Source of the DNA: GWE2-42-39 sp942493345
GTDB taxonomy: Bacteria; Bacteroidota; Bacteroidia; Bacteroidales; Prolixibacteraceae
DNA length: 64,000 nt
Assembly (NCBI GenBank): GCA_942493345.1
Contig: OW818695.1
Location: forward strand, 62,001 to 126,000
Reading direction: 5' to 3'
This document shows, one piece after another, positions 47,148-55,220 of the stretch. Within the stretch, counting starts at the first letter, position 1. Each line of letters starts with the position of its first letter. Made by a program: the position numbers and the translations under genes. The notes under the pieces are model-generated. The model saw nothing but the letters and a program-made list of their open reading frames with translations. It did not search any database and had not been told where the DNA came from.

Positions 47148-48377
47148 ATGGCAAAAGCTAATTTTTTCCTCAAAGAACCAAATTCACAGGATGAAACTTT
47201 GGTTTATCTTTTCTTCAGTTTTAACAATCAACGGGTGAAGTATTCCATCGGTGAGAAAATTAAACCTCAGTTCTGGAACTTTGAGAAACAAAGAGCAAGG
47301 GAAACCCAGAAATTTGTTGAATACCCTGAATTTAATTCCCGGCTTGATAAAATAAGTTCCAAAGCAATGGATGTTTTCCGAAAACTGACCAATGATGAAA
47401 TTTTGATCACAGTCAATATCCTGAAAGATGAATTTGATAAGGAACTACGGAAAGGGAAAGATAAAGGGACTGACCTTTTTTCTTTCATCGAAAAATACAT
47501 GGAAGAATGCAAGGGGATAAGAAACGATTCGACCCGGAAAACATACAGGAACACGTTACGGCATTTAAAGAATTTCAGCACATTCAAAAAACGGGTTTTC
47601 AGTTTTGAAGATATTGACCTCGAATTTTACAATTCGTTTGTTTCCTACCTGAGTAATGAACTTGGCTTTGCCCAAAATACGATTGGTTCCCAAATCAAGG
47701 TTCTGAAAACATTCCTGAATGAAGCTACAGAAAGAGGAATCAATAAAAACCTTGAATTCAAGAAACGCAAATTCAAAAAAGTTTCTGAAGATACAGACAA
47801 AGTTTATCTGAATACTTCTGAATTGGAAAAGCTTTATCAATTTGATTTATCCGGCAACAAAAAACTGGAAAAAGTAAGGGACTTATTCATTATTGGCTGT
47901 TATACCGGGTTACGGTTTTCCGACTTTATCCAGATTAAACAGGAAAACGTTATTGAGGGCAATAAAATCAAAATACGGACACAAAAGACAGGGGAAATAG
48001 TTATTATCCCCCTGCACCGTTTTGTAAGGGAAATAATACACAAATACGAAGGAAGCATCCCCGAACCTATCAGCAACCAGAAAATGAATGAGTACCTCAA
48101 AGAATTGGCAGAACTGGCTGAATTGAACGACCTAATAGAAGTATCGATAACAAAAGGCGGACAAATGGTAAAATCAAGCACCCAAAAATACAACCTGATT
48201 ATGACCCATACGGCACGAAGAAGTTTTGCAACCAACTTGTATATGGCGGGTGTCCCCTCAATTACGATTATGAAGATTACCGGACATAAAACAGAAAAGA
48301 ATTTTTTACGCTATATTCGTATTTCACAGGAAGAAAATGCAAACAAATTATTGAACCATCCATTTTTTCAATCATGA
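47148..48377 (+). CDS. Site-specific tyrosine recombinase (integrase)
   Basis: The ATG at 47148 (MAKANFFLKEP) gives 409 residues. It has an arm-binding domain (about 1-85), a SAM-like core-binding domain (about 95-200, TRKTYRNTLRHLKNF) and a catalytic domain. The catalytic residues are Arg in GCYTGLRFSDF, His and Arg in HTARRSFATN, His in GHKTEKNFLRY and the Tyr of that motif. It integrates element 2 into the 3' end of tRNA-Lys. It overlaps the next gene by four bases. It looks intact. Confidence 0.93.
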   Translation: MAKANFFLKEPNSQDETLVYLFFSFNNQRVKYSIGEKIKPQFWNFEKQRARETQKFVEYPEFNSRLDKISSKAMDVFRKLTNDEILITVNILKDEFDKELRKGKDKGTDLFSFIEKYMEECKGIRNDSTRKTYRNTLRHLKNFSTFKKRVFSFEDIDLEFYNSFVSYLSNELGFAQNTIGSQIKVLKTFLNEATERGINKNLEFKKRKFKKVSEDTDKVYLNTSELEKLYQFDLSGNKKLEKVRDLFIIGCYTGLRFSDFIQIKQENVIEGNKIKIRTQKTGEIVIIPLHRFVREIIHKYEGSIPEPISNQKMNEYLKELAELAELNDLIEVSITKGGQMVKSSTQKYNLIMTHTARRSFATNLYMAGVPSITIMKITGHKTEKNFLRYIRISQEENANKLLNHPFFQS

Positions 48378-49231
48378 CAGAACCAATGCGCCTGAAAATA
48401 ACTCCTGAAGAAAGGACTATTTTAAAGACTGAATTTGATCAGCTTCAAACAGTTGAGCAGAAATATAATTTCTGGGAAGAGAAATTCAACATTAAATACG
48501 CTTACTTTTTTACATTTATAGGTGTTGAAATCAACGATTTTATGATTTGGCCAAAAACAGAACCAGAAATTGCAATATTGAACAGGTTAATTTATTCCGA
48601 TTATAATTCTTTATCCGTTGGGAGAAAACAAAAAAAAGATCAATTCTGCAAAGAAACATTTGCAAAAGAAATCAGTTCCATTGAAAACAAAGAGGCATTT
48701 GTGGAATATGAAATAAAGAGGATAGATGATTATGTTTTCATACGCAAACAACCTTCAAAATATGGGGTCCATGAAGAAGATACCAATAATCGTTTTTTCA
48801 TAGCCGGATTTGAAAACTATCTCCTGCGAAAACAAGAATTCGACTGGGGAGAACAGGTTTACGAAGCCCCGCATCTTTTGCAGATGATAAAAGGCATTGA
48901 ATTGGCAAAATACAGAGAGTTTGTAACAAACTACAACAAAGCCGACAAAAAGAAACCTGAAATAAAACTGACCGGGGAACAAAAATTCTTGCTGCTCCAT
49001 TATTTGAACTTCGGAAATGAAGTAAAAGCGAATACAAACAGGTCAATATTATTTGAACTTTTCATTGATGAACTTAAATCCAATTCTATCCGTCCCATGT
49101 TTTCTGATATCCGGAAGTATGAAACAGAGGAAAATCTTTATGCTTTACTTTCTTTCTTTAAATTAATCAAACTTGACTCTAAGGCTATAGAAATCACAGA
49201 TAAACTGAATAAACTAAGAAAAAAGAAGTAA
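48374..49231 (+). CDS. Unknown protein coupled to the integrase
   Basis: A 285-residue soluble protein with no recognised catalytic motif. It is lysine-, glutamate- and phenylalanine-rich, and the last 90 residues are helical (LTGEQKFLLLHYLNFGNEV, LYALLSFFKLIKLDSKAIEI). The position directly after an integrase, with an ATGA overlap, is common for accessory genes of Bacteroidota integrative elements. A role in excision control or replication is only a guess. Confidence 0.6.
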   Translation: MTEPMRLKITPEERTILKTEFDQLQTVEQKYNFWEEKFNIKYAYFFTFIGVEINDFMIWPKTEPEIAILNRLIYSDYNSLSVGRKQKKDQFCKETFAKEISSIENKEAFVEYEIKRIDDYVFIRKQPSKYGVHEEDTNNRFFIAGFENYLLRKQEFDWGEQVYEAPHLLQMIKGIELAKYREFVTNYNKADKKKPEIKLTGEQKFLLLHYLNFGNEVKANTNRSILFELFIDELKSNSIRPMFSDIRKYETEENLYALLSFFKLIKLDSKAIEITDKLNKLRKKK

Positions 49232-49318
49232 AGAAAATACCCACAGTATTAACCACACTTTCACCCACACCAATTTTCTCAACGGAATTTTGTGCCATAA
49301 CATTAAAACCAAAAAGTT

Positions 49319-49657
49319 ATGTCACAAATTCTATTACACGGAATCACACCGGAACAATTCAAGGAATTATTTCTGGAAGCGTACAAAGAAACGCACGGTA
49401 CCGCCCCTGCACATTGGGGCATGTCAATTAACGGAAAATCATTTTCCAGTGAGGACGAAAAAGCCTCCGATAAGGAAAAGTATTTAACCCGAAAACAGGC
49501 GGCAAAAATCCTGCAAATTTCTCTCCCTACTTTGCACCAGTACACAAAAAGCAGCCTGATTACTTCGTACCGGATTGGAAACAAAGTCAGGTACAAAGAA
49601 TCTGATATTGAAAAGGCTTTGAATGAACGAAATTTTGGGAGGAGGAAAGCCGTATGA
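49319..49657 (+). CDS. Excisionase-type helix-turn-helix protein
   Basis: A 112-residue protein with a C-terminal MerR/excisionase-like HTH (YLTRKQAAKILQISLPTLHQYTKSSLITSYRIGNKVRYKESDIEKAL). The N-terminal 60 residues are a short spacer with a helical start. It probably binds the att region and favours excision, or acts as a regulator. It overlaps the next small gene by four bases. Confidence 0.8.
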   Translation: MSQILLHGITPEQFKELFLEAYKETHGTAPAHWGMSINGKSFSSEDEKASDKEKYLTRKQAAKILQISLPTLHQYTKSSLITSYRIGNKVRYKESDIEKALNERNFGRRKAV

Positions 49658-49860
49658 GCCACAAAAACGATTATGCAGTGATCGCTTTCTTTGACAATCA
49701 AAAACCTAAAAAATGGGGGTTTGTACACAAGCTAAGTACATTCAGGCGGTTTCTTGACCAAAAGCATCCCGATTGGACATATATAAACGTGTATAACAGA
49801 AGGGATAAGGGTTATTTGAGACGGTTTTACAAAGACGAAGAACTTCCCGATTTCCTGTGA
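49654..49860 (+). CDS. Small conserved-looking protein of the element
   Basis: A 68-residue protein (aromatic-rich, e.g. WGFVHKLSTFRRFLDQKHPDWTYINVYNRRD), translationally coupled to the excisionase-like gene by ATGA. Not recognised. The stop lies inside the stem of a terminator, so the pair ends here. Confidence 0.6.
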   Translation: MSHKNDYAVIAFFDNQKPKKWGFVHKLSTFRRFLDQKHPDWTYINVYNRRDKGYLRRFYKDEELPDFL

Positions 49861-49878
49861 ATCGGGGTTCTTTTTTTT
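49846..49878 (+). terminator. Terminator of the excisionase operon
   Basis: CCCGATT pairs with AATCGGG around the stop codon of the preceding gene and is followed by GTTC and eight T. Confidence 0.85.
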
Positions 49879-49919
49879 AACCTTTAAAATAAACCTTTAG
49901 TAACCTTTAAAAACCTTTA
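49879..49919 (+). repeat. Four iterated AACCTTTA repeats upstream of rep
   Basis: AACCTTTA at 49879, 49892, 49902 and 49912 (offsets 13, 10 and 10). The last copy ends 42 bases before the HUH Rep gene. Iterons of this size and phase often bind a replication initiator, so this is a possible origin. Confidence 0.55.
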
Positions 49920-49960
49920 GTGGATTCATTATTACACGCATATTTCAAACTTTTTTATCC

Positions 49961-50878
49961 ATGTCTTACATTCTTAGTTATTCAAGCCTGACATTGACAA
50001 ATGGCCGGTCAGATACACAGTTCGGGGGATCATCGAAATATAAATTGATCGATGGGGTATTATCGGAGAAACCTGCCCGGCAAGCTGAACCCAAAAGAAC
50101 CTTTACCACAATTGAAAAAGAAGTATCAGAAATAACAGGTGAAGCAAAACAAGCAAAAGAGAAACCTTTGACAAATACCTTTGATGTGGAAACCTTCAAA
50201 ACCTACACACTAAACAAATCAAAAGTCCGGCGGCGCTGCCATGCTTTAAGCAGGCTCGCAAAAAGCAAAAAGTTTCTTGCATTTTATACGATCACTTTCC
50301 CGGAAGGGATTTCAGATAAAAATTGTTACAGGCTTTTCAACCTGTGGCTTACCCGTTGCCGGAAAACCAGCGGTTTGAACACGTATTTATGGGTGGCTGA
50401 AAGGCAAAAAAACGGGACAATCCATTTTCATTTGCTGACCAACGATTTTATGGAGATTGCAACCGTAAACGGCTATATGGCAAAAGCCCTGACCAACGCA
50501 AAGAAACGGGGGATTGAAAAACTGGCAACTGTTGAAACCGAAAAATACAATGGTGTTGACGTAAAAAAAGTAGGGAAGAAAAAGAAAACGTTAATCGGCT
50601 ACCTGACCAAATACATCACCAAAAACAATATTGAGTTTTACCGTTTGCCCTGGCACTGCTCCCGGGATGTGTCCCGGTTGTTTACCTCTCTTTATTTCGA
50701 GCAGGAAGATTCTGAAAAGTACAGGGAAAAACTACCCAAAAACAAAGACAAATACTTCCTTCATGAATCAGAGTATTGCAAAGTAATGGCTTTTAAGTTT
50801 ATCCCGGATGATGGGGTTTTTATTGATCTGGATGTTGTAAATGAAGTAATTTATAATGCAGAAGGGAATACGAAATAA
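49961..50878 (+). CDS. HUH-endonuclease replication initiator (Rep)
   Basis: A 305-residue protein with the three motifs of rolling-circle initiators. Motif 1 is LAFYTITFPEG (about 107), motif 2 with the metal-binding pair is GTIHFHLLTN (about 150), and motif 3 with the nicking Tyr is YLTKYITKNN (about 214). It would nick one strand at the element origin. Its combination with an integrase suggests an integrated plasmid- or phage-satellite-like element that replicates after excision. No capsid, coupling protein or helicase gene accompanies it. Confidence 0.8.
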   Translation: MSYILSYSSLTLTNGRSDTQFGGSSKYKLIDGVLSEKPARQAEPKRTFTTIEKEVSEITGEAKQAKEKPLTNTFDVETFKTYTLNKSKVRRRCHALSRLAKSKKFLAFYTITFPEGISDKNCYRLFNLWLTRCRKTSGLNTYLWVAERQKNGTIHFHLLTNDFMEIATVNGYMAKALTNAKKRGIEKLATVETEKYNGVDVKKVGKKKKTLIGYLTKYITKNNIEFYRLPWHCSRDVSRLFTSLYFEQEDSEKYREKLPKNKDKYFLHESEYCKVMAFKFIPDDGVFIDLDVVNEVIYNAEGNTK

Positions 50879-50905
50879 ATTCCACAACACTTTATTATCT
50901 ATTTG

Positions 50906-50960
50906 AACTGAAGACTGAATTACTTACCTTAGGGTGAGAAATTCAGTCTTCAGTTTTATA
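50906..50960 (+). terminator. Terminator after rep
   Basis: A perfect 16-bp stem (50906-50921 with 50940-50955) followed by TTATACT. It separates the replication gene from the cargo genes. Confidence 0.75.
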
Positions 50961-51016
50961 CTAAAAACTCGCGAATGAAATAGAAAAGGAACTAAGAATA
51001 TTGTCCTTTCCAAACC

Positions 51017-51069
51017 GTCGTATTTGAATGGGAAAAACATTTTTTCATACTCCTCATTAAAAATACGAC
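51017..51069. repeat. GTCGTATTT inverted repeat before the cargo
   Basis: GTCGTATTT at 51017-51025 is perfectly inverted as AAATACGAC at 51061-51069, with 35 bases between. It lies 35 bases before the membrane-protein gene, so it may be an operator or part of the cargo boundary. Confidence 0.4.
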
Positions 51070-51103
51070 CAATGAAAATATTGATACAATAAAAAATTAC
51101 ATA

Positions 51104-51775
51104 ATGGAATATTCAGATAAAATAATAATTGAATATTTAAGAGATATCATTAATCTTCTGACAAGTCCTGTGTACAGAGATGTATTGCTTGTTTTTATTG
51201 GTGGACTTATTGGTTTTATTGGTTCAATTGTAATTTTTCGGCTAAATAAGCGACAAGTTGATAACGAAAGACTAGAACAAATAACTATTGATTTAAACAT
51301 ACTAATGGAAGAAATAAGTCATAACGTTTTTGCGATAAGAGAAAACGGATATTTGTATAGATATTATTTTAAAGAGATGGAATTATTATCTAAAGAAAAT
51401 AGCTACTGGGGCAAAAATAATGATGTAATTCAAGAGTATAAGTATAAGGCAGAATCACGACTTCGAGATAGAGAATTACTTTCTGCTAGAATGTCAGGAT
51501 TAATACAGAAACATAATCTTTTCCTGACTAAATCAAATGAGATAGATGACAATTTTAAGGCTTTTCGTAACTTTAATGTTCTTCCTAACTATTTTGCTCA
51601 TTGTAGTACCGTGATAGATTTAGAGGAAACTTATGATAGTAATTATTTGGAGCAACAGAAGACGGAACTTACACGAGAGTTTCTCCCCTTATTATATAAC
51701 TTAGGTGATTCTATAAAAAAACCTATATATAAAAAACTCGGAAAGAAAGAGTTATTAAAAGGATTAATAAGTTAA
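51104..51775 (+). CDS. Single-span membrane protein of unknown function (cargo)
   Basis: A 223-residue protein with a short N-terminal helix, one membrane span at about 27-46 (DVLLVFIGGLIGFIGSIVIF) and a charged, helical cytoplasmic domain with coiled-coil tendency (NERLEQITIDLNILMEEISHNV). AT-rich compared with the backbone. Not recognised. Membrane-anchored helical proteins are frequent effectors or sensors in defence loci, but there is no direct evidence here. Confidence 0.6.
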   Translation: MEYSDKIIIEYLRDIINLLTSPVYRDVLLVFIGGLIGFIGSIVIFRLNKRQVDNERLEQITIDLNILMEEISHNVFAIRENGYLYRYYFKEMELLSKENSYWGKNNDVIQEYKYKAESRLRDRELLSARMSGLIQKHNLFLTKSNEIDDNFKAFRNFNVLPNYFAHCSTVIDLEETYDSNYLEQQKTELTREFLPLLYNLGDSIKKPIYKKLGKKELLKGLIS

Positions 51776-51800
51776 AGAAATTAAACAATCTACTAAACTA

Positions 51801-52166
51801 ATGACAGAAGAAGAAAAAGCCATATTATTGGATATTAAAAATCTTCATGACAAATTATTAAAGGAGGCTTTTGAAAAAGAACCTAGCGCATATAATTATA
51901 TGCGCAATGCAGAAGTATTAAGAGAAAAAGTTCACGAGCTCTATAACATTTTCAAACCTGATTACTTGCAAAAAAATGAACTTTATGCTATTGCTTATAC
52001 ATGTAATAATGAAGTGAAATCAGTTGTAGTTTGCTTTGAAAATTCATTAAAAAGAAACGCTGCAAGAAAACGATATAAAGAATTTTTGGGAGCTATTGAT
52101 AAAGCAAATAAACAAATCAATTTAGATTGCTATCTTCTTTTTAAGAAAATAGAAAAAATTAAGTAA
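51801..52166 (+). CDS. Small helical protein of unknown function (cargo)
   Basis: A 121-residue, charged, largely helical protein (EEEKAILLDIKNLHDKLLKEAFEKEP, SLKRNAARKRYKEFLGAIDKANKQI). No signal or membrane segment. It lies 25 bases after the membrane-protein gene and probably shares its transcript. AT-rich. Not recognised. Confidence 0.55.
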   Translation: MTEEEKAILLDIKNLHDKLLKEAFEKEPSAYNYMRNAEVLREKVHELYNIFKPDYLQKNELYAIAYTCNNEVKSVVVCFENSLKRNAARKRYKEFLGAIDKANKQINLDCYLLFKKIEKIK

Positions 52167-52320
52167 TCATTAAACCCAATCCCAAATATGTTATAAGTTC
52201 TTTACAGGGTTGGTCATTGTTTCTGCTTTTTTTTTGATCGTCATGTGCCGGACACTGATGAACTTCTAAATCCGCATTGTAACAAACACCGATCTTTGGG
52301 CGCAATAACGATTCATTTAT

Positions 52321-52338
52321 AAAAAAAAAAAAAAAAAA
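52321..52338 (+). repeat. 18-A homopolymer before the Shedu-like gene
   Basis: An uninterrupted run of 18 A ends 14 bases before the ATG at 52353. Such tracts slip during replication, and this one covers the region where promoter or ribosome-binding spacing would matter. It could also be a sequencing-sensitive site. Confidence 0.8.
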
Positions 52339-52352
52339 CGGTTGGTTAATAG

Positions 52353-53546
52353 ATGAAAATTTTACTCATAGATATTGAAGCAGGGAAAATTAGGCAAGGG
52401 ACTAATCCTCACACAATGAGCTTCAATACGAATCTTCTGCTAAGTTTTTCGGAACCGTTAGATGATATAAGAACAGAAACAAGCTTTGAAAGTGCCTATA
52501 ATTTTATTAAGGAAGAATTAGTTGTTAAAAATAAGTATATAGATTTTATTCTTATTCATGTAAAGTCAGAGGATGCGAAAAAAGCCAATGATTTTTCATA
52601 TAATATAAGAAAATCAAAAGATTCATATTTTAATGGATATTTTAATGTTTCAGCAATTTGTATTGTGGTTGTAACAAATTACACTTATACAGATTCGGTC
52701 ATTAATAGTCACTTATTTTCAAGAATTATATATAGCTTTTGGAAGGAGACCCATTTTATACGAGAATTGGGATTAGCAATTAATGATTGGCGACAAAAAC
52801 TAGCAGGAGAATTAGACGAGTTGAATATCAGGCTTGATATTGACTTTAAAAACTTTGATTCTCAATGGGCAATAAAATACAAACTACACAAATTAAATAT
52901 TCTGACCTCAAAATTCATAAATGATAAAGAACGGTTTTCATTTTTATGGCTAGGCGATAACCTTAAATCAATTGATTACTCTGTTAGTGAATTCCATCAA
53001 TTAATGAAATCAAAAACACGAGAAAAAGAAAAAAAGATACATGAATATTTGAAACTTAAAGAAAGAATACTTCTTGGAGAATATAAAAAAGACTTCATTT
53101 ATGAGAGGCATTTATATTACAATGGAAGTAGGAAATATATTGAAGCAGATTTTATAAACTATGCTTACCCCTTCTATCTTGATAATCCAGAAATATTTGA
53201 AGTTAAGCGACCTGAAAAAAAAATTATTAGAAAGAATAACAAAGGCTTTTACTCACATTTTAACAGCTATTTAGATCAAGTTTCAAAATATTATACATAT
53301 TTGACTGATCCTATAAATATCGTGGAAATTGAAGATAAACTGGACACCGATAGACTTAAAATTAACTATAAAAGATTTGACTACACGATGCTGTTTTCTC
53401 GTAGTGAGCATGCAGATGAGTGTATCGAACAAATAGGTAACAAAATAGACTCGTTGCCTTTTAAAATGAAGATGCTAACCTACGATGAATTAATTAATAG
53501 ATTCGAAAGATTTTATGAAAGAATAAAGAAATATGGCGTAAGATAA
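52353..53546 (+). CDS. Shedu-like (DUF4263) nuclease with receiver-like N-terminal domain
   Basis: A 397-residue protein. The C-terminal half fits the Shedu defence nuclease: IYERHLYYNG and IEADFINY (D266), FEVKRP (E283, K285) as the PD-(D/E)xK core, Q309 in QVSKYY, and the end motif TYDELINRFERF at 376-387. The N-terminal 130 residues look like a degenerate response-regulator receiver: ILLIDIE, YIDFILIHV with His in place of the phospho-acceptor Asp, then ICIVVVTN. Shedu proteins protect against phages and carry variable sensor domains. AT-rich cargo at the right end of element 2, next to the tRNA. Confidence 0.72.
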   Translation: MKILLIDIEAGKIRQGTNPHTMSFNTNLLLSFSEPLDDIRTETSFESAYNFIKEELVVKNKYIDFILIHVKSEDAKKANDFSYNIRKSKDSYFNGYFNVSAICIVVVTNYTYTDSVINSHLFSRIIYSFWKETHFIRELGLAINDWRQKLAGELDELNIRLDIDFKNFDSQWAIKYKLHKLNILTSKFINDKERFSFLWLGDNLKSIDYSVSEFHQLMKSKTREKEKKIHEYLKLKERILLGEYKKDFIYERHLYYNGSRKYIEADFINYAYPFYLDNPEIFEVKRPEKKIIRKNNKGFYSHFNSYLDQVSKYYTYLTDPINIVEIEDKLDTDRLKINYKRFDYTMLFSRSEHADECIEQIGNKIDSLPFKMKMLTYDELINRFERFYERIKKYGVR

Positions 53547-53711
53547 GTTACTACGCTTAATTCAGCTTAAATCCAATATCGGGTTTACTGGATTTTGAGG
53601 TGTAGCTTTTTATGTTGATTTTTGTCGTTCTTCTCTCGGGAAATCACGTTTTGAATCCGACATAAAACCTACACCAACCGCTAAAATAGAATTCAAAAGC
53701 AAAATCAAATC

Positions 53712-53730
53712 GTCCCCTCTAATGTCCCCT
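53712..53730 (+). repeat. Paired GTCCCCT repeat, right arm of element 2
   Basis: GTCCCCT at 53712-53718 and 53724-53730 with the same 5-base spacer as the left pair at 47089. It lies 53 bases inside the tRNA end. Confidence 0.65.
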
Positions 53731-53739
53731 AACAAGACA

Positions 53740-53772
53740 AAAGCCCTACAAGTCATTGACCTGCAAGGCTTT
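53740..53772 (-). terminator. Terminator of tRNA-Lys(TTT)
   Basis: A wobble-containing 16-bp stem, AAAGCC...GGCTTT, just beyond the tRNA 3' end on the minus strand. It belongs to element 2, since it lies between its right arm repeat and the tRNA core. Confidence 0.75.
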
Positions 53773-53783
53773 CATTTTTTATT

Positions 53784-53859
53784 TGGTGACCCAGCTGGGA
53801 TTCGAACCCAGGACCCCATCCTTAAAAGGGATGTGCTCTACCTGCTGAGCTACTGAGTC
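53784..53859 (-). tRNA. tRNA-Lys (anticodon TTT), integration site
   Basis: A complete cloverleaf. Acceptor GACTCAG pairs with CTGGGTC, anticodon loop CTTTTAA (TTT), T loop TTCGAAT, discriminator A. The 3' CCA is encoded at 53784-53786, unlike the two other tRNA genes in this window. Its 3' end is repeated at 46944 and, degenerate, at 44270, so it is the attachment site for two elements. The rest of the gap 53547-54098 shows no gene. Confidence 0.96.
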
Positions 53860-54098
53860 ATCCTCAAATGTGCTTTTGTTTTTCAAAAGCGGTTGCAAAA
53901 ATAATCCTTTATTCTAAAAAGGCAAGAATAATCTTATTCTTTTCCTGTTTTTTTTACATTCTTGAATACAAGATAAAGAATAATCAGGAATCATTTAAAA
54001 CTATTCTCCGAATAACAAACATTTTATACTTTCGCTAAAAGAACGGTCGATACAAAATCTATTTGTTTTTGCTTCGTTATAATGTAAAAAAATAACAA

Positions 54099-55220
54099 AT
54101 GAACATTCAAATGGTTGACCTCTATGGTCAATATATGAAGATTAAAAATGAAGTTGACCAGGCCATGCAGGAGGTTATTGCATCGTCGGTTTTTGTAAAA
54201 GGCGGCAAGGTTTTCGAATTCGAGGAAAACCTTGGCAAGTACCTAAATGTGAACCAAACCATTGTCTGCGGAAACGGCACCGATGCGCTGCAAATGGTTT
54301 TCATGGCGCTGGATCTGCAACCCGGCGACGAAGTAATAACCACGCCGTTCACTTTCGTTTCAACGCTCGAAGTATTGGTTTTACTAAAATTGAAACCTGT
54401 TTTGGCCGACATTGATCCGGCAACGTTCAATATTTGTACTGAAAAGCTGAAAGAAAAAATTACGCCAAAAACCCGGGCAATTGTCCCTGTTCATCTGTAC
54501 GGACAATGTGCACCGATGGAAGAAATAATGGGAATTGCCCGTCAGCACGGATTATATGTTGTTGAAGACATGTGCCAGGCGCTGGGCGCCGATTATATTT
54601 TTGCAGACGGAACCCGTACAAAAGCCGGAACAATCGGCGATATTGCCTGCAACTCGTTTTTCCCGACGAAAAATCTGGGCGCTTTTGGCGATGGTGGTTC
54701 CGTATTTACCAACAACGAAAAACGGGGCGCTATCATCCGCTCTATTGCCAATCACGGGATGAGCAAGAAGTATCACTATCAGCAAATCGGGGTCAATTCG
54801 CGGCTCGACGCATTGCAGGCCGCCATTCTCGATGTCAAACTGAAATACCTCGATCAATATATTACTGACCGACAGGAGGCTGCCGCTTTTTACGATCAGG
54901 CGCTTGAACCCCTTTCAGAAATAATTATTCCTGAACGAGTTTCATACAGCACACACAGTTTTCATCAGTATACAATTAAAGTGAAAACCGGCCGCGATCA
55001 GCTTCAGGAATACCTGAAACAGGCAGGCATTCCATCCATGGTTTATTATCCTCTCCCACTCCACCTTCAGGAAGCATACCAGTTTTTGGGATATAAAAAA
55101 GACGACTTCCCCGCAGCCGAAAAATGTTCGCAGCAAGTATTATCTTTGCCCATGCACACCGAGCTTTCGCGGGAGCAATTGGAATACATCACCAATCGGA
55201 TTATTGAATTTTACCAATAA
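54099..55220 (+). CDS. DegT/DnrJ/EryC1-type sugar aminotransferase, WbpE-like
   Basis: A 373-residue PLP enzyme of the sugar aminotransferase family. The motif SFFPTKNLGAFGDGG contains the PLP lysine, and VCGNGTDALQMVF binds the cofactor phosphate. With a WbpD-like acetyltransferase and a WbpB-like dehydrogenase directly downstream, it probably makes UDP-2-acetamido-3-amino-2,3-dideoxy-glucuronate from the 3-keto sugar. Its stop overlaps the next start by one base. Confidence 0.9.
   Translation: MNIQMVDLYGQYMKIKNEVDQAMQEVIASSVFVKGGKVFEFEENLGKYLNVNQTIVCGNGTDALQMVFMALDLQPGDEVITTPFTFVSTLEVLVLLKLKPVLADIDPATFNICTEKLKEKITPKTRAIVPVHLYGQCAPMEEIMGIARQHGLYVVEDMCQALGADYIFADGTRTKAGTIGDIACNSFFPTKNLGAFGDGGSVFTNNEKRGAIIRSIANHGMSKKYHYQQIGVNSRLDALQAAILDVKLKYLDQYITDRQEAAAFYDQALEPLSEIIIPERVSYSTHSFHQYTIKVKTGRDQLQEYLKQAGIPSMVYYPLPLHLQEAYQFLGYKKDDFPAAEKCSQQVLSLPMHTELSREQLEYITNRIIEFYQ

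Noticed and set aside
49961..50878. Integrated Microviridae-type prophage
   Set aside because: The Rep motifs would allow it, but no capsid, spike or DNA-pilot protein gene is present in the element.
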